A stretch of DNA of 38,980 bases from a virus: IMG/VR virus record IMGVR_UViG_3300005265_000015, positions 1 to 38,980 of that record. One strand, 5' to 3'. Within the stretch, counting starts at the first letter, position 1. Every line of letters starts with the position of its first letter. The position numbers and the translations under genes are program-made. Below are positions 29,057-36,450 of the stretch, piece after piece. The notes below the pieces were generated by a model that was not told the origin of the DNA, did no database searches, and saw only the letters and a program-made list of their open reading frames with translations.

Positions 29057-29992
29057 TTAGAATATCCTTTGAATATCCTTTTTTTTAGTTATTTCTTGTA
29101 TAGAATAAACTTTGCCTAAAAAACCCCCAGCCCCAGCATAGAGCCTGTTGTTATATACTACTAAAGAATGCACATCGGTATTCACCCCTAATATTCCAAC
29201 TTCTTTCCAAGTTTTCCCACCTTTGTAGCGATAGACTCTGCCTGAATCAGTTCCAGCATAGAGTTTGCCGTTATACACAGCTAAAGAATAAATATCGGTA
29301 TTTTCCCTTAATCTTCCCACTTCTTCCCAAATTATCCCGCCTTCATAGCGATAGACTTTGCCCTTGCCATATGTCCCAGCATATAATTTACCGTTATATA
29401 CAACTAAGGAATGCGCATAAAGACTCGTTCCTAACCTTCCAACCTCTTTCCAAGTTTTTCCCCCTTCATAACGATATACTTTACCTGATAACCCAGTTCC
29501 AGCATAGAGCCTGTTGTTATATACAGCTAAGGAAGCCACATAATAATTCGACGAGCCTAATATTCCAACCTCTTCCCAAATTGTCCCACCTTCATAGCGA
29601 TAGACTCTGCCCTTGCCATATGTCCCAGCATATAATTTGCCGTTATATACTGTTAAAGCTTCTACACTGAATTCTTCTAAACCTAACTGACCAACCTCAG
29701 TCCAAATTGTCTCGCCTTCGTAACGAAAGACTTTGCCAAATAACCCAGTCCCAGCATAAAGTTTGCCGTTATATACCGCTAAGGAATACACAGCGGGATT
29801 TTCCCCTATTTCCCCTAACCTTCCAATATCAGTCCAAGGTTTTCCGCCGTCATAGCGGTAAACCTTGCCAGATAACCCAGTTCCAGCATATAATTTATCG
29901 TTATATACAACTAAAGAATGAACAGCACGATTTTCCCCTAATCTTCCAACCTCAGTGATAATAATATTCGTTTTTTTATTTATAATTTTCAT
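29057..29992 (-). CDS. Seven-bladed beta-propeller protein B, 311 aa
   Basis: Seven blades of the same consensus as paralogs A and C. The first blades read VHSLVVYNDKLYAGTGLSGK and VYSLAVYNGKLYAGTGLFGK. The second blade has a GEIGEN insertion. Its last blade continues past the SIQE motif into a basic tail (KKKDIQRIF) that A and C lack. Individual blades are nearly identical to blades at other positions in A and C (for example LRENTDIYSLAVYNGKLYAG is blade 6 here and blade 3 in A), so blades have been shuffled. Confidence 0.85.
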   Translation of the reverse strand: MKIINKKTNIIITEVGRLGENRAVHSLVVYNDKLYAGTGLSGKVYRYDGGKPWTDIGRLGEIGENPAVYSLAVYNGKLYAGTGLFGKVFRYEGETIWTEVGQLGLEEFSVEALTVYNGKLYAGTYGKGRVYRYEGGTIWEEVGILGSSNYYVASLAVYNNRLYAGTGLSGKVYRYEGGKTWKEVGRLGTSLYAHSLVVYNGKLYAGTYGKGKVYRYEGGIIWEEVGRLRENTDIYSLAVYNGKLYAGTDSGRVYRYKGGKTWKEVGILGVNTDVHSLVVYNNRLYAGAGGFLGKVYSIQEITKKKDIQRIF

Positions 29993-29996
29993 AAAT

Positions 29997-30845
29997 TTAA
30001 AATTCAGCTATTTTTTTGAATAATAAATATTTTCCTTCCCTTTCTTTGATAATGAAATTTTCCTTGTTTTTGGTAGTATATCCATTTTTTGCTAAAAATT
30101 CAGCGAACTCTTTTTTCTTTTTTAATTGTTTTTGTTCTTTTTCTTTTCGGTCAATTTCTGCCTGTTTTTGCGCAATTTCTGCTTGGATTTTTTCTTTTGC
30201 AATTCTTTCCTTTTCTCGCGCGGCTTCTTTCTCTTGAATTTCGGCTTTAAGTCTTATATTTTCTTTCTTAATCCGCTCTTGTTCTGCTCGCTCTGCTTTC
30301 TCTTGTGCTATACGCTCTTGCTCCGCTTTCTTTTCGGCTTCTTGTTGAGCTTCAAAGGCAATTTTAGAAGAATTTAAAAGATTATTAAATCCTTTATCGC
30401 TCATTTCTTTGAGATTATACATTTTTACATCTTCAACATAAGGCTGTAATTTTGCAATTCGCTCTGCGTTGATTTTTTCTTTTTTGGCTTCTTCTATCAA
30501 TTCAAAATGTTTCTCTATTTTTTGCAATTCTGCTTCTTTACCAATAGCGGAAAATTTTTGAGCATTTCGCCAAGCGTCAACAAAACGTCCTCCTGCCAAA
30601 TAATACGCCTTTGCTTTTTTGTGTATTTCGTCTGTTCCAGTTCTAACTTTGACATATTTTAAACGCAATTCCCGAGCTTTTTGGATTGAATTAGTATTGA
30701 TTGGTAATTTAATAATCGCATTATAATCTTTTTCTAACTCCACCATTTTTTGCAACATTGGCGTAAAGACTGCTTCAATCTTTTGAGCTTCTGTTTTTTT
30801 AAGTCCAAACTCTTGTGGGTTGATTGCTACTAATTGTTTTTGCAT
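29997..30845 (-). CDS. Coiled-coil recombination-associated protein, 282 aa
   Basis: I start it at MQKQLVAINPQEFG (30845). An in-frame ATG at 30866 is preceded by an echo of the same bases. Residues 1-130 contain EFGLKKTEAQKIEAVFTPML and GTDEIHKKAKAYYLAGGRFV, a pattern found in phage proteins encoded beside ERF/RecT-type genes. Residues about 165-255 are one long charged coiled coil (EAEKKAEQERIAQEKAERAE), and the C terminus is a short globular end. Probably a recombination accessory, exact role unknown. Confidence 0.65.
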   Translation of the reverse strand: MQKQLVAINPQEFGLKKTEAQKIEAVFTPMLQKMVELEKDYNAIIKLPINTNSIQKARELRLKYVKVRTGTDEIHKKAKAYYLAGGRFVDAWRNAQKFSAIGKEAELQKIEKHFELIEEAKKEKINAERIAKLQPYVEDVKMYNLKEMSDKGFNNLLNSSKIAFEAQQEAEKKAEQERIAQEKAERAEQERIKKENIRLKAEIQEKEAAREKERIAKEKIQAEIAQKQAEIDRKEKEQKQLKKKKEFAEFLAKNGYTTKNKENFIIKEREGKYLLFKKIAEF

Positions 30846-30870
30846 AATTTTATTTTGTTTTTGCATAATT

Positions 30871-31773
30871 TTAAATTGTTTCTTGTATAGAATAAACTTT
30901 GCCTAAATTAGTCCCAGCATAGAGTTTGCCGTTATACACAGCTAAGGAATACACATAAGAACTTGCCCCCAATTTTCCAACCTCTTTCCAAGTTTTTCCC
31001 CCTTCGTAACGATATACTTTACCTAAATCATCAGTTCCAGCATAGAGCCTGTTGTTATATACAGCTAAAGAAGCTATATAAGAAGAATTCGAGCCCAATT
31101 TACCAACCTCTTTCCAAATTGTCCCACCTTCATAGCGATAGACTTTACCCTTGCCATATGTCCCAGCATAGAGTTTGCCGTTATATTTATATACTGTTAA
31201 AGCTTCTACACTGAATTCTAAACCTAACTGACCAACATTCGTCCAAGTTGTTCCACCTTCGTAGCGATATACTTTGCCAAAAACTCCAGCCCCAGCATAG
31301 AGTTTGTTGTTATACACTGTTAAAAAATAAACACCAAAACCTAAACTAAATCTCACAACCTCTTTCCAAATTGTTCCGCCTTCGTAGCGATAGACTTTGC
31401 TCTTACCATATGTTCCAGCATAGAGTTTGCCGTTATATACAGCTAAAGAATAAATATCGGTATTTTCCCTTAATCTTCCCACCTCTTTCCAAATTTTCCC
31501 GCCTTCGTAGCGATATACTTTGCCTGACACCCCAGTTCCAGCATAGAGTTTGCCGTTATATACCGCTAAGGAATGAACATAAAAACTCGTTCCTAACCTT
31601 CCAACATCCATCCAAATTGTCCCGCCTTCGTAGCGATATACCTTGCCAAATAACCCAGTCCCACCGCCATAGAGTTTGCCGTTATATACCGCTAAGGAAT
31701 GAACAGCACGATTTGCCCCTAATTCTCCAACATCAGTAATAATAGTATTCGTTTTTTTATTTATAATTTTCAT
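30871..31773 (-). CDS. Seven-bladed beta-propeller protein A, 300 aa
   Basis: Seven blades with the consensus of B and C. The first blade is VGELGANRAVHSLAVYNGKL and the last ends TNLGKVYSIQETI as in C. Blade 4 is divergent (VVRFSLGFGVYFLTVYNN), and blade 5 has an inserted KY in VYKYNGKLYAG. It starts four bases after the exonuclease stop. Propeller genes in a phage recombination operon are not something I know from other phages. Possible roles are binding a host protein or blocking a defence system. Confidence 0.85.
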   Translation of the reverse strand: MKIINKKTNTIITDVGELGANRAVHSLAVYNGKLYGGGTGLFGKVYRYEGGTIWMDVGRLGTSFYVHSLAVYNGKLYAGTGVSGKVYRYEGGKIWKEVGRLRENTDIYSLAVYNGKLYAGTYGKSKVYRYEGGTIWKEVVRFSLGFGVYFLTVYNNKLYAGAGVFGKVYRYEGGTTWTNVGQLGLEFSVEALTVYKYNGKLYAGTYGKGKVYRYEGGTIWKEVGKLGSNSSYIASLAVYNNRLYAGTDDLGKVYRYEGGKTWKEVGKLGASSYVYSLAVYNGKLYAGTNLGKVYSIQETI

Positions 31774-31777
31774 AATT

Positions 31778-32341
31778 TTAAAAAGTAAATGTTTTTTCCA
31801 ATTCTTTTAATTGTTCTAAAACTCGTCTTTCCAGCTCAAGATACTCATCTACTTTTTCCTGCACATCTTTGCGGTGAATTGTAAAGTAGAAAAAATCTTT
31901 TGGCATTCTCGGGTCAAAAAAGACAAAATATAGTGTTTTAAGTTTATCATTTACTATAAAATATTGACATTTTTGAGCTTCGTATTCTGTTGGAATTTCT
32001 TGTGTAAGATATGCTTCAATATGCCGAGCAGATGAAAGACATTTAACTTCTACCGCTTCTGTTTTGCCAATTGCTCCGTCCGGACTAATTGCAATGTTCT
32101 CGTCATCATCTCTTGTCCATATTATTAAACTGCTATCTACTTTTTTTCCTGTTTCTTGCTCAAATCTTTCTATTGCGTATTCCTCTAATCGTTTGCCCCT
32201 ATCAATTCTATTCTCGTTACTGGCGGGGATAGCGATGCGTTCAGCAATTAGTTCATAATACCCGATTTTAGGTTTTGTGCTTCTTTTATTTATTAAATCT
32301 TTTAAGCGAGTACCCGTTATCTTGCCTCTACGATTGAACAA
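31778..32341 (-). CDS. YqaJ/lambda-type recombination exonuclease, about 187-199 aa
   Basis: This family degrades one strand of duplex DNA ends and works with a single-strand annealing protein. Visible motifs are RRGKITGTRLKDLIN, NRIDRGKRLEEYAIERFEQE, then AISPDGAIGKTEAVEVKCL with the metal-binding Asp, Glu and Lys, and EYEAQKCQYFIV. The first usual start codon is TTG at 32341, but conserved residues EEEW precede it in the open frame. No ATG exists in that extension. An ATT at 32377-32375 sits in a normal start context, so a non-standard start giving 199 aa is possible. Confidence 0.85.
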   Translation of the reverse strand: MFNRRGKITGTRLKDLINKRSTKPKIGYYELIAERIAIPASNENRIDRGKRLEEYAIERFEQETGKKVDSSLIIWTRDDDENIAISPDGAIGKTEAVEVKCLSSARHIEAYLTQEIPTEYEAQKCQYFIVNDKLKTLYFVFFDPRMPKDFFYFTIHRKDVQEKVDEYLELERRVLEQLKELEKTFTF

Positions 32342-32382
32342 CCATTCTTCTTCATTTTTGAAAGATATTGTTTTAATGTTTT

Positions 32383-32440
32383 TTATGTGTTAATCTGCGG
32401 CACTCTTTATAAAGAGCAACCTCATTCTTAACCACATATT
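32383..32440 (-). other. Hairpin-rich gap between annealing protein and exonuclease genes
   Basis: The gap holds a 14-base perfect palindrome, CTCTTTATAAAGAG (32403-32416), enclosed by TGTG-TTAA and TTAACCACA. It may structure the leader of the exonuclease gene. No T run follows. Confidence 0.4.
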
Positions 32441-33181
32441 TTATTTTTCAGATACTAATATTTTCAAACGATTTTTTATTTCAACAAAATTCTTATCAAC
32501 CAGATCTAATTGCGTAAGTCTTTTAACTGTCTTTTGTATTTGCTCTCTTGTATTTGCTTCTTGTCCTAAATTTCTTAATAGAAATAAAATTTGAGCTTTG
32601 ATTGATTTAGATTCATCTTGCTTTGAAACACTAAGACTATCGTCATCTTCATCGCCTGTGGAAATTCCTAAAGCGTTACAAAGAGAATATCTTTTAGCAA
32701 AAGTAAGAGCAGAAGCAATTTTCTGCGGAGCAGTCATAAACCCTTCTTGATCTACTGGCACAACAAATGAACTTGTCTCTGAATGACCCATTTTGTGAGT
32801 TACTTTAACTGTGGCTTTAACCTCTCCATTTGTATTTTCTGTTGTCCAAGTATAAGCAAAACCATTTTCAGCAAGCGGTTTTTTTATCTGGGCAACGATT
32901 GCGTCAATAGGAGCATATTCATATCTTATTGTTATCCCATCTTTATTCAGCACTTTTTTAGTTTTCTTAATAACAGGACATTCACCTTGAAATTTAGCTA
33001 ATGCTTCTATGTATATTTCTTTTGCTTGTTCCTGTTTTATTTTTTCCCGAAGAGCAAAAAACCTTTCCATTACTTCAATAGGCAATTTTTCTTTTATTGC
33101 TTGCAAAATAAAAGTATTTATAGATATATCAGATTTTATTGCTGCTACTTTTTCTTCTTTTTTTATTATTTCTTTTTTCAT
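32441..33181 (-). CDS. ERF-family single-strand annealing protein, 246 aa
   Basis: Landmarks of the ERF family are EALAKFQGECPVIKKTKKVL, IRYEYAPIDAIVAQIKKPLA, ENGFAYTWTTE, VTHKMGHSETSSFVVPVD, and ASALTFAKRYSLCNALGI followed by STGDEDDD. These proteins anneal complementary single strands and circularise phage genomes. The C-terminal 60 residues are a variable helical tail. E6 lies in its leader. The exonuclease gene follows after a 99-base gap. Confidence 0.88.
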   Translation of the reverse strand: MKKEIIKKEEKVAAIKSDISINTFILQAIKEKLPIEVMERFFALREKIKQEQAKEIYIEALAKFQGECPVIKKTKKVLNKDGITIRYEYAPIDAIVAQIKKPLAENGFAYTWTTENTNGEVKATVKVTHKMGHSETSSFVVPVDQEGFMTAPQKIASALTFAKRYSLCNALGISTGDEDDDSLSVSKQDESKSIKAQILFLLRNLGQEANTREQIQKTVKRLTQLDLVDKNFVEIKNRLKILVSEK

Positions 33182-33200
33182 TTTATTTGTTATGTATGAA

Positions 33201-33265
33201 AGGCAATAGAATTCCAGAAAAATGGTCGTCCCATAAAACTGAAATCCTATTGCCTACGACCATTT
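33201..33265 (-). terminator. Interleaved hairpin pair E6 before the annealing protein gene
   Basis: AGGCAATAG (33201-33209) pairs with 33247-33255, and AAATGGTCGT (33220-33229) pairs with 33256-33265. The two stems interlock. The outer strand (33265-33256) includes the stop codon of the gene before it, and the ATG of the annealing gene is 20 bases after the last stem. No strong T run follows, so control of translation or RNA stability is as likely as termination. Confidence 0.65.
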
Positions 33266-33551
33266 AATATAATATTTCTTTTTCTCTTTCTATATCGTAA
33301 TTATCTATTGTCCCGCCAATCGGATTTTCTTCTGAAAAAATATCTTCTTTTTCTTCTTCAAAAACTTCATTAAATATGTATTTCATTTTTCGCAATTCTT
33401 GTAATATATTTACTTGTAAAATTCTCTCTGCACATTCTTTCCATTCTTTGTAAGAATAATTATCTCTTCTGCGGATATAAGCTGGAATATCCCTATATTT
33501 ATATTCTACCCCACATACCCTTATTATATTTTCTCTTTCTTTATTAGTCAT
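33264..33551 (-). CDS. Hypothetical protein, 95 aa
   Basis: The sequence includes IIRVCGVEYKYRDIPAYIRR and YSYKEWKECAERILQVNILQ, then a very acidic C terminus (EVFEEEKEDIFSEENP). It is helical by eye and its family is not recognised. It lies between the HTH protein and the annealing protein, with TAAAGGTCG 36 bases before its ATG and its stop inside E6. Confidence 0.7.
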   Translation of the reverse strand: MTNKERENIIRVCGVEYKYRDIPAYIRRRDNYSYKEWKECAERILQVNILQELRKMKYIFNEVFEEEKEDIFSEENPIGGTIDNYDIEREKEILY

Positions 33552-33586
33552 ATTTTAATTTTATTTATTTTTTTGTTATATTTTTT

Positions 33587-33595
33587 CGACCTTTA
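33587..33595 (-). promoter_or_regulatory. TAAAGGTCG motif, copy 4
   Basis: The motif lies 18 bases after the HTH gene stop and 36 bases before the next ATG, on the same strand as copies 1-3. Confidence 0.4.
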
Positions 33596-33612
33596 TTTTT
33601 CGTCAAAATACT

Positions 33613-33795
33613 CTAATCAGAGCGATCCCATAAAACATAATTTTTTTTATTATATTCCTTTCTCAAAATTCTATATACATTCGCTGTGCTAACCCCAAAA
33701 ATTTCTGCGATATCAACCATTGCTAACCTGCTTTTTTCTTTTTTCCATAAATCACAAATTAAATTTTCACGTATTTTAATTGTTTCTTTTCTCAT
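33613..33795 (-). CDS. Small helix-turn-helix DNA-binding protein, 60 aa
   Basis: Residues about 25-46 (MVDIAEIFGVSTANVYRILR) form a textbook HTH of the resolvase/homeodomain-like class. The rest is basic. At 60 residues it is a bare DNA-binding domain, typical of a phage regulator. It is the first gene after promoter P2, so it is probably made early and may act on the shared promoters or on the operator-like repeats. Confidence 0.75.
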   Translation of the reverse strand: MRKETIKIRENLICDLWKKEKSRLAMVDIAEIFGVSTANVYRILRKEYNKKNYVLWDRSD

Positions 33796-33859
33796 AATTT
33801 TTTTAATTGATTTTATATTTTTTCCAGTTTTCTCGCTTATATTTTTTTATTTCATTTTC

Positions 33860-33887
33860 AGTATATCAAATCCTCAAACCTTGTCAA
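33860..33887 (-). promoter_or_regulatory. Sigma70-type promoter P2
   Basis: On the minus strand TTGACA (33887-33882), 16 bp, TATACT (33865-33860), with an extended -10 TG. A 52-base block (33839-33890) is identical to P1. It drives the HTH gene and probably the recombination operon. Confidence 0.75.
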
Positions 33888-33963
33888 CCCCTATTTATCC
33901 ACAGGGCTGTTCCTGAAATTTCATAATTGGATTTCCTAATCTTCATTTTTTATAATATTTTCT

Positions 33964-34023
33964 ATAATAAATGCCCCGTCCAACTTACGATAAAAACGGG
34001 GCATTTATTATTTCGTAAGTTGG
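33964..34023 (-). terminator. Interleaved hairpin pair E3
   Basis: A 16-bp perfect stem (33964-33979 with 33996-34011; core ATGCCCCGT) holds in its loop CCAACTTACGA (33980-33990), which is exactly complementary to 34013-34023 just outside. The strands abut with almost no spare bases. It lies 38 bases after the stop of the 84-aa gene and before P2, so it probably ends the replication transcript. No long T run follows on the minus strand (ATTTATTAT). Confidence 0.75.
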
Positions 34024-34061
34024 TTGATATTATGTTTAATATAATCAATTTTAATCATTTA

Positions 34062-34316
34062 TCAGGTTTGTATTTTATTATAAACTTTATATTCATCAAT
34101 CTTTCTCTGAACAACCTTTAATTTAATAGCAATATCTTTGCGATCTTGTTCCTCTATAAAAGGACTATCGTGTAATTGTTTTATAACACCTAACAACTTT
34201 TTAAGATTATCAAAATACCACAAACGGCTTACAGGTTCTTTATAGTTCCCGTCAATTTTTATTTCTTCTTGAAACATATTTTTTGTTTTTTCAATTATTT
34301 CTTTAAAATTTTTCAT
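34062..34316 (-). CDS. Hypothetical helical protein, 84 aa
   Basis: The protein is all-helical by eye (FKEIIEKTKNMFQEE, LWYFDNLKKLLGVIKQLHDS, DRKDIAIKLKVVQRKIDE). Its ATG overlaps the helicase stop (ATGA), so the two are coupled. The family is not recognised. Position suggests a helicase or replication accessory. Confidence 0.7.
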   Translation of the reverse strand: MKNFKEIIEKTKNMFQEEIKIDGNYKEPVSRLWYFDNLKKLLGVIKQLHDSPFIEEQDRKDIAIKLKVVQRKIDEYKVYNKIQT

Positions 34317-35134
34317 AATTCTAATGTTTTTACATTTATTTCCTTGTTTTGTGATACAGGAATAAGCGTCCCATTTTTATAATCAAAAATCAAAATTCTA
34401 TTTTCACCTGTGCGTCTATTTTTGGCTAATGTTATACGAGTTTGATTAGTCCATTCTGTTGGCTCATTTTGCTCCATTAATTTTTTGTCTTTTTTTAATC
34501 TTTCTACTAAAAATACATAATCTGCTTCTTGCGAAATAAGCGAACTATCCCGAATAGATGATAAATCTAATCGCTCATCTTGATAAATCTTTTTGGTATG
34601 AGCAATTAAAATCATAATTATATTATGTTTAATCGCTAATTGTTTTAATTTTCTTACTATTCCGCCAATAACTAACGAACTATTTTTAACCTCTTGTAAT
34701 TGTATAAGATAATGTAAATGGTCTATTATAACAATTTTACACGCCTCTTTTTTTGCGACAATAATTTGTTCCTCAATAAAATTTAATTTATTATCTAATA
34801 ATTCTAACGGAGAATATACAAGCAAATCAGGAGTTGCTCCCATTCGAATAAATTTTTGATTAAGATAATATGGATTCATTTCATAAGAAAAGAAAAGCGA
34901 TGGAACGCCGATTTTATGATAATTTTGTGCTATTATTTGCGAAAATAATGTTTTCCCGTGTCCTGTTTGTCCTGAAATAATTATTAACTCCCCTTCTCGT
35001 AATCCTTTATCCATTGCTTTGTCAAATTCTTTTATACTAATAGGAAAAACATTGTTGCTTGGAATGTATAATTGGGCAACTTTTGATAATTTTTCAACAC
35101 TGCTTATAAATTGATAATCTTTTGGAAACTTCAT
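34313..35134 (-). CDS. DnaB-type replicative helicase, RecA-like domain only, 273 aa
   Basis: The protein contains the ATPase core of DnaB helicases: FDKAMDKGLREGELIIISGQ, Walker A GQTGHGKT, the FFSYEM segment, Walker B IVIIDHLHYL, IMILIAHTKK, then RDSSLISQEADYVFLVERL and LAKNRRTGENRILIFDY with the arginine-finger region. The N-terminal collar domain of full DnaB (about 170 residues) is missing, as in some phage helicases. It follows the initiator gene by six bases. Confidence 0.87.
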   Translation of the reverse strand: MKFPKDYQFISSVEKLSKVAQLYIPSNNVFPISIKEFDKAMDKGLREGELIIISGQTGHGKTLFSQIIAQNYHKIGVPSLFFSYEMNPYYLNQKFIRMGATPDLLVYSPLELLDNKLNFIEEQIIVAKKEACKIVIIDHLHYLIQLQEVKNSSLVIGGIVRKLKQLAIKHNIIMILIAHTKKIYQDERLDLSSIRDSSLISQEADYVFLVERLKKDKKLMEQNEPTEWTNQTRITLAKNRRTGENRILIFDYKNGTLIPVSQNKEINVKTLEL

Positions 35135-35140
35135 AATAAT

Positions 35141-35965
35141 TTATTTTACTTTAATTGAAATTCTATGAAAAGTATCCGCTGTCAAAAAACATCTTAATGA
35201 CCACGAACAATTTTCAAATTTTTCTCTATCTGATTTATTTTTTGGACTTGAAAGATAATAATTTACAAATCTTTTTGTTCTTTCTAATCCAAATTGTTTA
35301 ATAAAAGGTTTAGCATTTCGCTCACAAATAGCCCAGTCAAAAATCGGCGGAGTAGAAGATATTCTTTTAATAAAGAGTGCTTTATAAAAATCAAAGAGAG
35401 AAACTACTTGTTTATGAATTAAAGATTTTTCAGAGAGAGTGTCAGCTTTGCTGACATTCTTCTTATTATTAGTATTGTTTTGCTTCTGTGGTGATACACG
35501 ACTTTTATTAAACAAGTTTTCTTTTTTATCAATATCTTTATTATTTTTAATCTTTATTGGTTCACGAGATTGAATAGGGGCTATTCTGTCTGGTGAATAG
35601 CCCTGTTTATCAGAATGAATAGCCCTATTCATTTGAATGGATAGCTCATCAAATTTAGCAGTTATTTGAAAGTATTTTTTCATATGTTGAAATCGCTTTG
35701 TTTTAATGTATCCAGCCTGTTCTATTTTATTTATTCTTAATGTTAAAATTCCTCTACTCTTTAATTTCAACATTGGCATATCTGCTAATAAAGTAGAATA
35801 ATCAATCCAAGTCCATATTTCATTTTTATCAATTATCCTTTGTTTTTTTATTTTTTCATTTTGGCTACTACAATAAAAATAAATATAATCTAAAATTGCT
35901 CCATCAATAATATCTAATTCTGTTTCTGATAAAACTTGTTGATTTATTAAAATAAAGTATTTCAT
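35141..35965 (-). CDS. Replication initiator/helicase-loader-like protein with wHTH, 274 aa
   Basis: Residues 1-115 form a winged helix (ETELDIIDGAILDYIYFYCS, LKSRGILTLRINKIEQAGYI, KTKRFQHMKKYFQIT). The middle, about 120-180, is polar and probably a linker that may contain the origin. The C-terminal domain (FIKQFGLERTKRFVNYYLSS, CSWSLRCFLTADTFHRI) is seen in phage replication proteins that recruit the helicase. It is the first gene after P3 and its leader hairpin. The helicase follows at once. Confidence 0.72.
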   Translation of the reverse strand: MKYFILINQQVLSETELDIIDGAILDYIYFYCSSQNEKIKKQRIIDKNEIWTWIDYSTLLADMPMLKLKSRGILTLRINKIEQAGYIKTKRFQHMKKYFQITAKFDELSIQMNRAIHSDKQGYSPDRIAPIQSREPIKIKNNKDIDKKENLFNKSRVSPQKQNNTNNKKNVSKADTLSEKSLIHKQVVSLFDFYKALFIKRISSTPPIFDWAICERNAKPFIKQFGLERTKRFVNYYLSSPKNKSDREKFENCSWSLRCFLTADTFHRISIKVK

Positions 35966-35977
35966 ATTTTTAATTAT

Positions 35978-36100
35978 TTAATAAGCTATAATTCTTAACA
36001 AAAAAAACAAGCAAACTGAACAGGTACAATAAAAACCTAAAATTTGCTTGTTTTTTTTACCAAAAATTATATTAAATTGTTGATTTATTGTTTTGTTCAT
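35978..36100 (-). CDS. Possible 40-aa leader peptide through the P3 hairpin
   Basis: A frame begins at the ATG at 36100, almost at the expected start of the P3 transcript. It reads MNKTINQQFNIIFGKKNKQI and then a hydrophobic Cys-containing part (FYCTCSVCLFFLLRII), and stops 13 bases before the initiator ATG. It spans the whole 16-bp hairpin, so translation would prevent it from forming. A small membrane peptide or an attenuator leader are options; chance is also possible. Confidence 0.35.
   Translation of the reverse strand: MNKTINQQFNIIFGKKNKQILGFYCTCSVCLFFLLRIIAY
36000..36058 (-). terminator. 16-bp hairpin terminator/attenuator in P3 leader
   Basis: A perfect 16-bp stem (36000-36015 with 36043-36058) contains CAAGCAAA and flanking runs of eight A or T, so it can act in both directions. 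A small inner stem AGGT/ACCT is present. It lies between P3 (start about 36100) and the initiator ATG at 35965. Loop bases 36017-36022 can pair with 36094-36099, a weak version of the interleaved design. Confidence 0.75.
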
Positions 36101-36106
36101 ATTTTC

Positions 36107-36134
36107 AGTATATCAAATCCTCAAACCTTGTCAA
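36107..36134 (-). promoter_or_regulatory. Sigma70-type promoter P3
   Basis: On the minus strand TTGACA (36134-36129), 16 bp, TATACT (36112-36107) with extended -10 TG. The core sequence is the same as P1 and P2. It drives the replication genes. Confidence 0.75.
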
Positions 36135-36159
36135 GTTTATTTTAACCATATTTCTTTTA
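36123..36159 (-). repeat. 37-bp direct repeat at P3 (second copy 36467-36503 at P4)
   Basis: The 37 bases around and upstream of the -35 of P3 are identical at P4. In both, an upstream frame ends KEIWLK-stop just before TTGACA, suggesting that a small gene end and its adjacent promoter were duplicated together. No intact gene remains at 36140-36245. Confidence 0.85.
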
Positions 36160-36245
36160 TTGATTTTTTTTATTTTTAATAGGTATTCTTTTTCTTTAAT
36201 TGCTGTTTGTATTGCTTCTTTACCGTCTCTGGTAATTTAATTTTC

Positions 36246-36320
36246 TGGCAGAGGCACCCTGATTCGAACAAGGATCAATGGTTTTGGAGACCATTATTCT
36301 AACCGTTGAACTATACCCCC
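36246..36320 (-). tRNA. tRNA-Trp (anticodon CCA)
   Basis: A full 75-base cloverleaf is readable on the minus strand. The acceptor GGGGGTA pairs with TGCCTCT (with G-U pairs). The D arm is GTTC...GAAT. The anticodon stem ATGGT/ACCAT encloses loop CTCCAAA with anticodon CCA. The variable region TGAT is short. The T arm is CCTTG-TTCGAAT-CAGGG. The discriminator is G73, as in bacterial tRNA-Trp, and the CCA end is encoded. It lies downstream of promoter P4 and element E4. Confidence 0.92.
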
Positions 36321-36368
36321 AATATAATAATTTCCTTTTTAACCTTTTTAATTATATTTTATAAAAAA

Positions 36369-36411
36369 ATCCGCCTCTCTCGCTAAAAAGTAGGCGGATA
36401 GTAGCGAGAGA
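36369..36411 (-). terminator. Interleaved hairpin pair E4 between P4 and tRNA-Trp
   Basis: ATCCGCCT (36369-36376) pairs with 36392-36399 and on the minus strand is followed by six T. TCTCTCGCTA (36376-36385), inside the loop, pairs with 36402-36411. It is the most GC-rich element of the set. It starts about 33 bases after the P4 start and ends 49 bases before the tRNA, so it could limit tRNA transcription. Confidence 0.8.
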
Positions 36412-36450
36412 TATTGTTTATTTGCTAAATTTAAATTATTATTATCTTTT

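Noticed and set aside
27675-31773. A diversity-generating retroelement or CRISPR as the source of the repeats in this region.
   Set aside because: There is no reverse transcriptase frame, no template/variable repeat pair with A changes and no spaced short repeats. The repeats code for propeller blades.
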